64,000 nt of DNA from Pseudophaeomoniella oleicola. Its lineage: Eukaryota; Ascomycota; Eurotiomycetes; Phaeomoniellales; Phaeomoniellaceae. The position numbers and the translations under genes are program-made. Every line of letters begins with the position of its first letter. Position 1 is the stretch's first letter. The stretch spans positions 434,001 to 498,000 of the forward strand of contig QWDQ01000005.1 of assembly GCA_003868215.1 (NCBI GenBank), written 5' to 3'. The notes under the pieces were generated by a model. The model made no database searches. It was given only the letters and a program-made list of their open reading frames with translations, and had not been told where the DNA came from. Shown one piece after another: positions 23,355 through 33,492 of this stretch.

Positions 23355-24186
23355 CTCACTGCGCCAGCACACAGCTCAGGTCTTGACGATAAGATAAGAT
23401 CATCACCACATGATCTCGTACGACAAGACAGATCAAAGCAGATCAAATGAAGGTGTATAAAATGTCGCAAACGGCATGCAAATAGAACGTCTAGCCTGCA
23501 CGTCAACTAAAGCAAGTCTGGGAGCTTGTGATAGGTCATGACGGCAAGGGGAAACGTCTCTCAGATCATGGATGATCCAATGGAGCTGAGATGCTTGTAC
23601 TGTAACCTTCCCCGCACCCACAAACCGTCCTTACGTTCCAAGATTACCAGCGTCCCTGTGCTTAATTATCCAAGTTCTCGGAGGACTGCGGTCCTTGGCC
23701 TCGGAAATATACTTGACGAGAGCCTTGGTACCTTATAACATCTGCAGGTACCGGACATGTCGGGGACAGATTGTCTAGAGTATCTTGCTAATACTACATA
23801 ATATCGCCGACTGACTCTTCCTACCTGTTAGTTACGTAGTAGTTAGGTTCTTGAACCGATAGCTTCTTATCGTCCATCCTATGCCATCCATTCAGGTAAG
23901 CAGATTATCTTTGGGGCATAGGAAGACGCCTATGTCCGTTCTAACAAGGCCTACCCGAGTTGGCCGGCCTGCCGGACTTGGCTCTTATCTTGGCCCTATA
24001 GACTTTGCCACCAACCTGGTACTCGTCGAGCACGTTCGTTGACTGGATCGAGACTCGAACTGTGGGGGACGCTTGCCCACAATCCGGGTGAAATAGATAA
24101 GCACGAAATATATCAAAGTCCTTGCATCTCGTTCTTTCCTCTAAATACTATAACTTTTTATCTTACAGAGCACCTTGAACAGCATC
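23355..24186. promoter_or_regulatory. Divergent promoter between GH76 and oxygenase genes
   Basis: About 830 bp shared by two divergently transcribed genes. It contains TATAAAA at 23456-23462 and a TTACGTAGTAGTTAGG stretch near 23831 that resembles the palindromes elsewhere in the window. The 30 bases before the oxygenase start end in a pyrimidine tract and CTTACAG, so a 5' leader intron is possible. Confidence 0.4.
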
Positions 24187-25434
24187 ATGGCGACATCAGT
24201 CCTTGCACCTCAGGCGGTGCCTGAACCCAAATTCCCTGCAGCTCCGTCCGGACCGACGACAATATTGCAAGAAGTTCAAACCGCTCATAATGTCCTCCGC
24301 CGTCGACTTGAGGGAGCGCTCGCTGGTCCACCCCCAGGCGTCGATCCCAACGATCTCCCCACAGTCCCTCTGATCGATCTCGCTCCTTCATTGAACGGGA
24401 CCGCAGAAGACAGGAAAGCTGTTGCCATGCAAATCCGTGAGGCCTGTTTGACCATCGGCTTCTTTCAAATTAAAAATCATGGCATCACTGCCACGGCGAC
24501 TGATGGTGTTTTGGAACAAGCGAAAAGATTCTTTCGTGACCTAACGCCTGAACAGAAGGACGAGCTCCACTGCCGTCACTCCGTCCTTTTCCGTGGTTAC
24601 GAGCCAGGTGACTATACATATGTCAATCCTGACGATGCTACTGGTAAAGAAGAAGAGAAGAAGCCCAAGAAGGAGACCAAAGAAGCTTTTAATTGGGGTT
24701 ACGAAGCCAGCCTGGATCCAGAAGGCACCGACGGCAAGTATGTCGAGCTGGATGGTACACCTCCGCATCCAGGCCATACCAACGTCTGGCCTTCAGAGGA
24801 AGTTCTACCCGGCTTTACCGCAGGTGTCCGACAATATTATGTTCAGGCGATGAGGCTTTGCAGGCATATGTTCGGTCTCTTCGCTTTGGGTCTCGGGTTG
24901 CCGGAGAATTACTTCGAGGATGTCTGCACCCATCCAGGCGGTATCGGTCGTCTGCTGTACTACCCAGCACAAGAAGAGAAGAAAGCCGATGAGACGGCCG
25001 ACTACAGACTCGGTCTCGGAGCCCACACCGATTATGAATGTTTTACCCTCCTCCTCTGCTCTGCAAACCCTGGCCTCGAGATCCTCTTCCCCCCTTGCCC
25101 ACAGACGAACGGCCGGTCCATCTGGCGACCCTGTCCCGTCCGCCCCGGCACCATCGTCGTCAACGTCGCCGATTTCTTCCAACGTTGGACCAACGGCCTG
25201 TACAAGTCGACCGTCCACCGCGTCATGCAGAAAATGGGCGGTGAGGGACGATACTCGGTCCCGCTGTTCTTCAGCATCAACTACGACGCCGACATCCAGC
25301 CTCTGCCAGAGTCGGCCGTGGGAAAGACCAAGTACCAACCGATGAGAGCGGGGCAGTATGTTTTGGAACGTCTTAGGGCAACAAAGAGCGCCGGAGAAAA
25401 CCAGGATGATGTTTCACAGGCCACCGCTGCATAG
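24187..25434 (+). CDS. 2-oxoglutarate/Fe(II)-dependent dioxygenase
   Basis: An intronless gene of 415 residues in the isopenicillin-N-synthase-like superfamily. Such enzymes bind Fe(II) and 2-oxoglutarate and hydroxylate, desaturate or cyclise small molecules. The N-terminal DIOX_N region runs from VPLIDLAPSL through CLTIGFFQIKNHGI. The iron facial triad is His280 and Asp282 (GAHTDYECFTLLL) with His344 (STVHRVM). The 2-oxoglutarate-binding Arg-x-Ser is Arg355/Ser357 (RYSVPLFFSINYD). A Lys/Glu-rich insertion (KEEEKKPKKETKEAF) lies just before the conserved NWGYE. The start is at the ATG giving MATSVLAPQ. It resembles the many uncharacterised fungal iron/ascorbate oxidoreductases rather than a known pathway enzyme, and no biosynthetic cluster surrounds it. 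Confidence 0.9.
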   Translation: MATSVLAPQAVPEPKFPAAPSGPTTILQEVQTAHNVLRRRLEGALAGPPPGVDPNDLPTVPLIDLAPSLNGTAEDRKAVAMQIREACLTIGFFQIKNHGITATATDGVLEQAKRFFRDLTPEQKDELHCRHSVLFRGYEPGDYTYVNPDDATGKEEEKKPKKETKEAFNWGYEASLDPEGTDGKYVELDGTPPHPGHTNVWPSEEVLPGFTAGVRQYYVQAMRLCRHMFGLFALGLGLPENYFEDVCTHPGGIGRLLYYPAQEEKKADETADYRLGLGAHTDYECFTLLLCSANPGLEILFPPCPQTNGRSIWRPCPVRPGTIVVNVADFFQRWTNGLYKSTVHRVMQKMGGEGRYSVPLFFSINYDADIQPLPESAVGKTKYQPMRAGQYVLERLRATKSAGENQDDVSQATAA

Positions 25435-25839
25435 GGTTTTGGTCTGCTTCATAATCTTCGATTCTTTTTAATCTATATATCAAACCAAAGTATTAGTGCA
25501 ACATATCCTGCTTCTCTCACGTTATACTGTCCAGCTGTAAGCAGCAGCACCCCACGTAGTACAAGCCGGAAGAAACCGTCTTTTGTTTACCGACAGCATT
25601 TTCCCTATTTTTGTTTCCGCTGCGTCTTCCCCTAAGTCCAATCTGCAAGCCATCTTAGATACCATCGAAAGTACCAACACACCAAAAAGAAAAGTAGAAT
25701 AATGCAAAATATAATAATTACCCGCCGACCACTCCACACCACACACTATCTCCCCCTCTCCCCACCCTCAAGTAAAAAGCAACCATAGCCATTCCTTCTT
25801 ATCATCCATCCATCCATCCATCCAAAAATCAATTTCATC
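25435..25839. other. Intergenic, with (CATC)n run
   Basis: About 400 bp between the oxygenase gene and the tRNA-Leu terminator. It includes a CATC tetranucleotide run at about 25803-25823 and no gene. Confidence 0.5.
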
Positions 25840-25849
25840 AAAAAAAAAA
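25840..25849 (-). terminator. RNA polymerase III terminator
   Basis: A run of ten T residues on the minus strand, starting four bases after the 3' end of the tRNA-Leu gene. Confidence 0.85.
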
Positions 25850-25852
25850 TAA

Positions 25853-25988
25853 TGACAGCCGTGAGATTCGAACTCACGCCGGGTCTCCCCGACTAGGATT
25901 TATTACGATAATTATAGAGTAATTATTGTGATGTTTTTTGTTCAAGTTGACCTGAACCTAGCGCCTTAGACCACTCGGCCAGACTGCC
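25853..25988 (-). tRNA. tRNA-Leu(CAG) with intron
   Basis: A class II tRNA with a long variable arm. On the minus strand it starts GGCAGTCTGGCCGAGTGG (acceptor, D-stem). The anticodon stem CTAGG carries loop TT-CAG-G, and the 3' stem half CCTAG is found after a 52-nt intron (25899-25950). The variable arm CGGGGAGACCCG, the T-arm GTGAG-TTCGAAT-CTCAC and the acceptor 3' half GGCTGTC with discriminator A all pair. The acceptor stem contains two G-U pairs. The anticodon CAG reads CUG as leucine. The intron lies after position 37, the canonical site, and contains TTGAAC, complementary to the anticodon region, as expected for the pre-tRNA anticodon-intron helix. The CCA end is not encoded. Confidence 0.95.
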
Positions 25989-26611
25989 CTGTGTGATAAA
26001 TTTCAATGATTTTTTGGGGGTTGTGGAAATATATGTGCGTGTAATGTATAGTATCTTGGCACGTATCCCGGCTGATAAGGCGAGGCGGGTGTTCTACTTG
26101 TCACAAAGTGATAATCGATCAATACCTTATGCCTGTTGGCGTTGGAATGCTTTTTTTTTCTCTGGAAATACCAAGGGATTTGAAGGGGAATTGATTAATA
26201 TAACATATAGCTTTCAACATGCGTCTACATTCGTAACGCGACTTTATGGAGAGTAAGATTTTGTTAGGACCGCCGGCTAGATATTTTATATAAGGGTACT
26301 ACTACCTACCTACCTACGTAATGCGTTGGCGGACTACGAAGAGCCTCAGATTCTGAATATCAAACTATAATCATTGTAGACGTACCCTCAGACGTCTTCG
26401 AATCTCTACGGCCACGTCAAATCCGAAAGGTCAGGGAGACCGGTGACCCGTTCGTCCATCAATCAGTCCTGTATCCTGTCCCGAGACGCATCTCACTCAC
26501 GATGGAAACCATTATCTTTGGGAACAGAAGAGACGCCTCCATATGATGCCCTGTCATACCATCTGGACAGTAGACAGCATTTTAGAATAATGTAGCACCC
26601 GTTTAGCGGAG
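25989..26611. other. Intergenic, no gene seen
   Basis: About 620 bp between the tRNA-Leu gene and the 3' end of the kinase pseudogene, with no credible coding sequence. A run of CTAC/CTACC units near 26298-26322 resembles the other TAGGTA-type boxes. Confidence 0.4.
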
Positions 26612-27517
26612 CTATGACCACAGTTCTTTCAACAGCATATCCATCCACGCCCATTCGTTCAAATACGGCTCGAGAATCTTTTCTACCCAGAAGTTCCAAT
26701 CATCGTTCCAGCGGCCGCATGCAAATAGAGCCCGTGAGTATTCCCAATAACTAGGATACTAACCTGTAATTTCCCAGTCAAGAATTGTAACCCTAGAGTC
26801 AAAGCTCGTTCCGTATCCATTATCAGAAATTGGAATTCTTTGCACCATGATATTCTTCCGTTGAAGGTCACCATGTGTGAAGACAGGGGGGTGACAGCGA
26901 AGGACAACAGGAAACGCTCGACGGTAGAAATGGGCTTTGTCCAAGAGAAGATTATTGAAGATGTACTTCTGAATCATGGCCTCGTTCAAATCTGATTCTG
27001 TCCTGAACGGTCCGGCAATCGTGTCCACGGTATCGTCAGTTCAAAAGACGCCATCTAAAAGTGAGCGCTGGCCGAAACTGCAATACCCACCTGGGGACTG
27101 GAGCTTCCGCAGCTTATCCAGATTTGATTCGAGGTTTCTAGAAATAGATTTCTTGTCTGATCTGCTGAGCAGGGGCCATTCTGATTCGAGATGTTTTCCG
27201 GTGACTCTTTCCATGATGATATACGCTTTCTCGTTGTCAGGATGTCTGAAGAGAGCATAAACGCGCGGTACGGGAACAGTAGTGAGTTGTTGAACAAGAA
27301 TCATGTTTTCCCCTTCCATCAGGTCGACTGCCAAGCCGTATTTCACAATGAAACAATCGCCGACCCCAACGACCTTCCGGGCAGACTGGTCACAGATTAC
27401 ATCTTGAGAGTGGTCGATCTCGTCAAGTGTTGGGAGAGCCGCTGGCAATGTTACGGATGCGGCGTAATATGGTAAGGAAATAGGTTTATATGACCCTCCT
27501 TGCAGTCTAATCTCGTG
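26612..27517 (-). pseudogene. Aminoglycoside-phosphotransferase-like kinase, broken
   Basis: A protein-kinase-fold gene of the fungal APH/choline-kinase-like family, readable in one frame over about 300 codons and interrupted by two internal stops. Reading in order: LPYYA, PTLDEID, GVGDCFIVKYGL (ATP-site region), YIIMERV (hinge), FTHGDLQRKNIMV (catalytic loop with Asp), ILDWEITG (metal-binding Asp), PSYWEYSRALFACGRWNDDW, ending at 26612-26614. The stops are a TGA at 27041-27043, where relatives have Trp in VFWTDD, and a TAG at 26759-26761, where relatives have Trp in GWYPSYWEY. Each is a single G-to-A change of a TGG codon on the coding strand. A splice acceptor (TTTTGACAG) precedes 27517. 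No start codon is seen in this exon, so an upstream exon is missing or lost. Neither stop can be removed by a plausible intron. Confidence 0.8.
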
Positions 27518-28483
27518 CTGTCAAAACGTAGCCTCGGGCGGCAACAATGATAATATTAAAGAAAGGGGGTTTGCGATATCACCGGTAAATCTTCCCGGTT
27601 GTAGTCGTGTCCTAAGCTCCTATTTGTCCCTGCTCGTGCGCCGTCAAGATCTATATCAGTACGATGATGCAAACTAATAACCCTAAGATTTTGCAGTGAT
27701 TGAAAGAGCCAAATAAAAACACAAGGTATTCGTCTCACAGCATAGTACATTTCGTAAATTACTATAGTCCTCATCAGCCGATTGCACCCAAAACCCGCGG
27801 GTCTGCCTTCTTTTCCTCCATTAAAGAACGGGTTGTGAAGCATCGGTATATAGGTAAAGAGAAAATGCTTACTACTCGGTCTATTCCCTAGCCGAGATAC
27901 TTATTGGTTCATGGTTATCTTTAAATTATTACATATCGACTCCAGGGATGTACTCGGCAGATCTAGACGGTGAAGAAGCCGAAGATGATGAAGGGAGCTA
28001 AACATGATGAAGGAAGCCGAAGATAATGATGAAGCCAAAGATAATGAAGATGATGAAGATGATGAAGAAGCCGAGGATGTTATCTATAACTTTAATCACA
28101 AAACCACATAACGCCCTCGTAATTTTAATGGACTTTTTGTTAATATATCAAACCAACCTCAACCTACAAAGACGCTGTAATATCGTGATTATATCTATCA
28201 CCACCCACCACCCACCTCCTTCAAGGAACTCCGGTAGGACGATAGAGCAATGGTCAAGTCCAGTCACCCGTGTCAAGTTAAATCAAAAAGGTCATCTAAG
28301 TGTCATCAAAGGAGTAATAAGAAGAGGCCATTCGCACAGATTGTAGGTCTTATTTTGTCGTAAAAATCGTAAAATAGGGTATATAGAAGAGAGGTGCCAG
28401 GGGGAAAGCTACTACAGCGCTATACTATTACATCGCTATAATCCCATCCTAATAACGACGTGATTTCATTTAAAGATGATCAA
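27518..28483. other. A/T-rich intergenic region with GAT/GAA repeats
   Basis: About 970 bp with no intact gene. Between about 27965 and 28075 a degenerate run of GATGAAGAAGCCGAAGAT-like units appears, possibly the relic of an acidic repeat-coding segment or simply microsatellite expansion. It is not a CRISPR array, since there are no regular spacers. Confidence 0.5.
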
Positions 28484-30280
28484 TCAGACCTTTTCGGTTG
28501 CAATTCGTTCCTCCACCACACGACTCTCCTCAACAGGAGAGAAGACCCTTGAAAATCTAAAGTGTACCAGATCACTCATGGTCTGCGTAGTGTTCTTCAA
28601 GTTTTGAGCGATGAGCTTGCTTGTTGGCTGGCTGAAGATGAGGTCGATCTCCTCCAACGTCTTGTTCTTGGTTTCGGGCATGAAAAGAATCTGGTAGAAC
28701 CATCCGAGCACGGCGATGCCTCCGTAGAAACCGAGAGTCAGGCCGGTCTTGGTCATGGCTCGTTGCATGTCAGAGAAGAAGTAGGTGACGAGCCAGCTGC
28801 AGAAGAAGAGGTTGACATCGGTGGATTCCATGCCATAGGATCGGAGGTAGGTGGGGAAGACTTCTGACGGAATGACCCATGTCAAGCAGGCATAGGAGCC
28901 AAAGAAGCCATTGTATAGAATGATGCCGGTCATGTAAAGACCCAGCGACGAAGTGCTGGAAGTGGGGAACTGATAAGAGATCCCAACCAGGATCAGGCCA
29001 ACGAAGAACGCCGGAAGCATCATGTTGGCCCAGAAGCGACGACCGAATTTCTCCATGTAGAGGACACCCGGAATGGTCCCGAGCAGGAGGGAACCACCAC
29101 CGACGAGGGACATGAAAACGGATTCCTTGTTATTGAAGCCGATTTGATGCATCAGCGTTGACATGTAGTACATGATCGCATTGATACCTGTTAGCTGTCC
29201 AAGAGCAATCATAATATTGGCATAAATAATAGATCTTCGGGCTCTAGGATTGGTAAAAAAGTCCAACCAGACGAACCTCTTTTTCTCACCCTTCATTCCG
29301 TTCTGTGTGGCTTCATGACCCTCGGCGTCGAGCGCATGGCGCATAATAAAGAATTCTTTCCTGTTCTCGGCAGTCTCAAGGCCGCGGATGCGTTTCCAGA
29401 CCGCGAAAGACTCGAGGACCTTGCCTTTGTGCATGAGCATGCGAGGTGATTCGGGCATAAACATCATCCCAACCAGCATGATTGTGCTGAAAACGAGGGA
29501 TGAACCGAGCATATACCTCCAGGATCCAGAGTGGACGTTAACGAAAATGGCGGCGACGACATATCCGATGACTTCACCGAAGGCGATCATAAGTTGGTAG
29601 AGTGAGACAAGATTTCCTCGGTATTTCTTCTCAACCGATTCGGCAACATAGACGGGAACAGTACCACCTTCTAGACCAAGACCCATTCCGAGAATGACAC
29701 GGGCAGCTATCATCATACCGAAATTGATGGCACCGGATTCGAGAGCGCCTCCGATAGTATATAAACCGAGAGAGATAAGGATTGCGACCTTCCGACCAAC
29801 AGCCTCATTTACTGGACCTAGCATCAGGGCACCGCCGATAGCACCCAAAGGTACACCAGAACTGACAAGACTTTGTTGGTTCGAGTTGAGATGGAGGGAA
29901 CCAGGCATGTAGAGGAGAGCACCAGAAATAACACTTTGGTCAAGACCTGAGAGCATACCTCCCATGGAAGCGAAAGCGACGAGTATCCAGGTGAAATGGC
30001 GGGGATCGTTGAACGAGACCTGTGGGTTCAAAAAGGTGCTTTTAATCGGATTGGCGGCCAATTCCGCTTCGAGGGCAGCGATTTCCTCGTCAACGATAGC
30101 GTCATTCTCAATGGCGACTTTGATGGCTTCAGCTTCCGACATGTGTCGCGAGACAGTCGAGTGTTGGCGAGATGGGGCAATTTTGGAGGGGGCCTCATGG
30201 TGGGCAACAGAGGCATCTTCATGCAAATGGACCTGACCCTTGGACGGGTCACTGGCCCCTATCTTATCTTCAGAAGACAT
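28484..30280 (-). CDS. MFS sugar transporter
   Basis: An intronless gene of 598 residues in the sugar porter family of the major facilitator superfamily, at the plasma membrane. An N-terminal cytosolic tail of about 90 residues precedes twelve predicted membrane segments, the first at FTWILVAFASMGGMLSGLDQ. Sugar-porter signatures are present: GPVNEAVGRK in the loop after segment 2, RVILGMGLGLEGGTVPVYVAE, PESPRML after segment 6, GQLTGINAIMYYMSTL in segment 7, MEKFGRRFW, and PETKNKTLEEID after segment 12. The C-terminal tail is about 50 residues. The substrate cannot be read from sequence; hexose, pentose, disaccharide and sugar-acid carriers all share these motifs. The start at 30280 is the first ATG, with a TATTTATA-like element about 25-35 bp upstream. 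Confidence 0.93.
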   Translation of the reverse strand: MSSEDKIGASDPSKGQVHLHEDASVAHHEAPSKIAPSRQHSTVSRHMSEAEAIKVAIENDAIVDEEIAALEAELAANPIKSTFLNPQVSFNDPRHFTWILVAFASMGGMLSGLDQSVISGALLYMPGSLHLNSNQQSLVSSGVPLGAIGGALMLGPVNEAVGRKVAILISLGLYTIGGALESGAINFGMMIAARVILGMGLGLEGGTVPVYVAESVEKKYRGNLVSLYQLMIAFGEVIGYVVAAIFVNVHSGSWRYMLGSSLVFSTIMLVGMMFMPESPRMLMHKGKVLESFAVWKRIRGLETAENRKEFFIMRHALDAEGHEATQNGMKGEKKRFVWLDFFTNPRARRSIIYANIMIALGQLTGINAIMYYMSTLMHQIGFNNKESVFMSLVGGGSLLLGTIPGVLYMEKFGRRFWANMMLPAFFVGLILVGISYQFPTSSTSSLGLYMTGIILYNGFFGSYACLTWVIPSEVFPTYLRSYGMESTDVNLFFCSWLVTYFFSDMQRAMTKTGLTLGFYGGIAVLGWFYQILFMPETKNKTLEEIDLIFSQPTSKLIAQNLKNTTQTMSDLVHFRFSRVFSPVEESRVVEERIATEKV

Positions 30281-33200
30281 GATGGTACTTCAGAGGCCAC
30301 AATTGAATTGGGTATAAATATACCCTGATATATGAATGATGAGGGAGGATATGAGTGAACGTTGAGGTGTTGAGAAATATCTGGGTTGAGAGAGATTCGA
30401 GGTTCTGCGGATAGGCCTTTATACAGCAAAAACTGGAGACCCCATCTGCAAAAACTTCCCGCATCTCGTATGGAGGAGATGGTCTGGGTGAGCGGGTCAC
30501 CCCAAGTCATTTGACACGACATGAGGAGAAGAGACAGACAGGAGACTCATCTCGTCACGGCCGTCTCCCGTACCATGCAACTAGGTACTAGCTACTACGT
30601 AAGGATAAGGTGACTTTCCCCAGGAATCCCGGTGTATCTCCTCTCTCCCTATGCTAGTTTGGGGTTGATTTGCCCGCGTCGGGGAAAGTTCTCCTCCACG
30701 AGAGGGGCTGGTGGGACGGCGTCGGTGTCTTTATCGGTCTTATTACCAGACTCTGCGGCAGGCAGCGAGGCCAGTAACACCACAACATCAAAGAAATTGC
30801 CGATCCTCACGGCTAGAACTCGACGGAGATTGGACGGCGAACACAAGATCGACAGCAATTGGGTTTGATTTCAGTAAGGTCGTCGAAGGGCCGTAGAACA
30901 TTTTCGATGTTTTGGACAAACTCAAGCTCGTGCGAAGCAAGTACGAAGCAAGTACGAAGTCGAGGAAATGTAGCTATTATTTACTACAAACTCGCAAAGT
31001 AGGTTCTTAGCGGAAATTCTACTTACTTGCCGTCAGAACGGTTTGGATGGTAGTGCGTAGGTTTGCGGACAATCTCCGGTTCCTCGAACGAGATGATTCT
31101 GTTGCTGCAGTGGTGACCTAAAGCCCACAGGTGGGTGTAGAGAAGTGGTAGACGCTCTATGCATAAACACTGTGAGGCTATTGGGAGCAGTGTGCACAAC
31201 AACAAGATCATGAGACCATGAATACCTCGTAATGGAAAAACAGTTGAAACCCTCATCGAAGAAGGGCCGATAATGGTCTGTTGATGTAGATAGTAAGTTA
31301 CATGTCCAAAGCATGACTCCGGTGCGCGGCTCAGCGGGAAACGAATTGGAACAGGAATGGAGACTCCTCCGTCCCTTTGTCTTCCCCATGACTTTCTCGC
31401 TGTTCCCCCCCTGGGGGCGATGGAGGCGATGGAGGCGATGGAGGCGATGGGGACCTCGCTTGTGGTGAGTGCCAAAGCTAAATCCAACCCACAAGAGTCA
31501 ATGGCCTAAACCTGAACCAGTCTCGCCTGGGGCCCCATGTCGTTGAGCTTAAATCGGATCGTCGCGCGTATGGGAGATGGGACTTTGCTGGTATTTTTGG
31601 GAGATCGAGCAAGCGAGGACAGGAAATAGATTGATTCTGAGATGGTTAGTGAGATGATCACTCTCTGCAGTCTCATGACATGCAGCCGTGCTCGCATGTC
31701 AACGAAAAGCGCCGTCCTTTAGGGCCGAATGCGTGCCCAAAGCAAGAACTTATCCATGTCTCACAGAGTAGAGGCTGTCAAAACATCCAAGAAAGTATTC
31801 CCAGACAGCGAGGCAGTTCTTCCTACGGAATTTGCTCGCGTGACAGACCTGTAAGCTGGGAACAGTGCGAAACACAGGAAGCTCACTCACGAAATGTCGA
31901 TGACCTTCATGCCACAGCGTGATCTAGAACGACCTGAGGTAAATCCGACCATTGCACTTCCGCCAGGTAAGGGTATACTACGGTAGGTATCCAAAATGAT
32001 CTTGTCCCGCACAATATTCCATCCGCTGGATCATTACCCAGGCTCCCCTCTGCCATTCTACTTTGCTCCTGCGATGATGAAGCCGCTTCACCAACCAATG
32101 TCATTGTACCTCCTTCGCCCACCGTGGCACAATGATATGTAGTGCAGGACCAAATGTATCAACCGGCCTTGCAACAAACATCTCGGCTATCGGCTATCAG
32201 ATTGAAGGGGTTAGGACACTGTCATGGGAGGCGTTGCTGTTTGTAGTGACAATGGTTGATCATTTTCATTGAGTGGGATATTGACCTGATGTAAGTGAAG
32301 TTCTAACTGTACATGTAGACCTTGTCACAATGACAAGCTGTGCCCAGGGCATTCAAGAAAGCGTGTGATTCCCTGAAGGCACAACACTACCTAATTCAAT
32401 ATCAACTTGGCATCCTCTCCTTCGTGAAGTGAGTCAGCTGTAGATGCTGCACAAGCCTTTCATCTGGTATTGGCGCGTTCAATATCAATTCTGTTTCACT
32501 TCTATCTTGATTCCTTCCATTTTCATTGCATCTAGAGATTGCTCACTGACAACACCCAGGGCATCCGCTGATCTCAGCGATGAAATCCCCATCTAACCGA
32601 TGCTTGACGGTGGAAACTGAAGGAGGATCGGCAAACAACTTCAAAGGAATGGTATGTAGGGCCAGACTGCACTGCACTGCTCCGAGTCATGCCATAGTGA
32701 CAACGAGGGTACATACATCAGTCACTCCTGCTCAGTCACTTGCGGTCATTCCCAGCATTCTCACCTCAGTATGGGCCCTGCCCTCATATATAAACCCAGA
32801 CGATCCCCCCGGTTCATACTCTCAATCATCTCATGCTCTCACACATGCGAAGTTCCAGTATCATCTTCAGTACCAGAGCCTTGTTTCCTTTTGTCCATTC
32901 TCAAGATGCTCTTCTTCATTCTCACAATCTTCCTCAGTACAAGGAATCTTGTTGGGGTTGGTCCATTCTTGATGTGCCCCTTCTTCATTCGTACAGATAC
33001 CTTCTGGTGAGTCATCTTACACTTTGGTATGAAATTGTCAGGGTGTTGATTTCATGATTGCTGATGATGCTGGTGCCGACAGGGTCTTTCTAACGGCTGC
33101 GAACAACGCGCCTTCGAAGCCAATCCGCGGATCACAAACTTCTTTCAATATCGTCTACCATACAGCCTCTACTTTGCTCTACCATGCGATCTCGGCACCC

Positions 33201-33492
33201 TCTATGGCGGTCTATTATACATTCATTCGTGCTTTGCCGGGCGAAGTTGGTCTCCTTTCATGATGGTCAAAATCAAAAGACAGCCACCTTTTATACATGA
33301 TCTATTTTCTCATATGGGCAATTTCGGTGGAACAGAACAGCCCGTTCGCATTGGCTGCCCAGTCTACTGGGCAGCCCAACCTTCTGCCAATACAAATGTT
33401 GTCAAAGCCATTCCTTGAAGTCAACGTCGATACAACGAATTTTGGAGAGCACCGTGAATGACGTGCCATCAGGGAGTGCTAAGAAGAGCACC
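30281..33492. other. 3.2-kb interval without an intact gene
   Basis: It separates the sugar transporter from the helicase remnant. The first few hundred bases must hold the transporter promoter. I find no credible gene. There is a nine-base GGAGGCGAT tandem repeat at about 31416-31450, and a GCTACTACGTAAGG fragment near 30590 related to the palindromes elsewhere. Confidence 0.45.
31416..31450. repeat. Nine-base tandem repeat (GGAGGCGAT)
   Basis: Three exact copies with partial units on both sides. In one frame it would encode a repeated tripeptide, but it lies in no recognisable gene. Confidence 0.85.

Noticed and set aside
27965-28075. Repeat tract considered as a CRISPR-like array
   Set aside because: Units are degenerate, contiguous and without spacers, and the DNA is eukaryotic.
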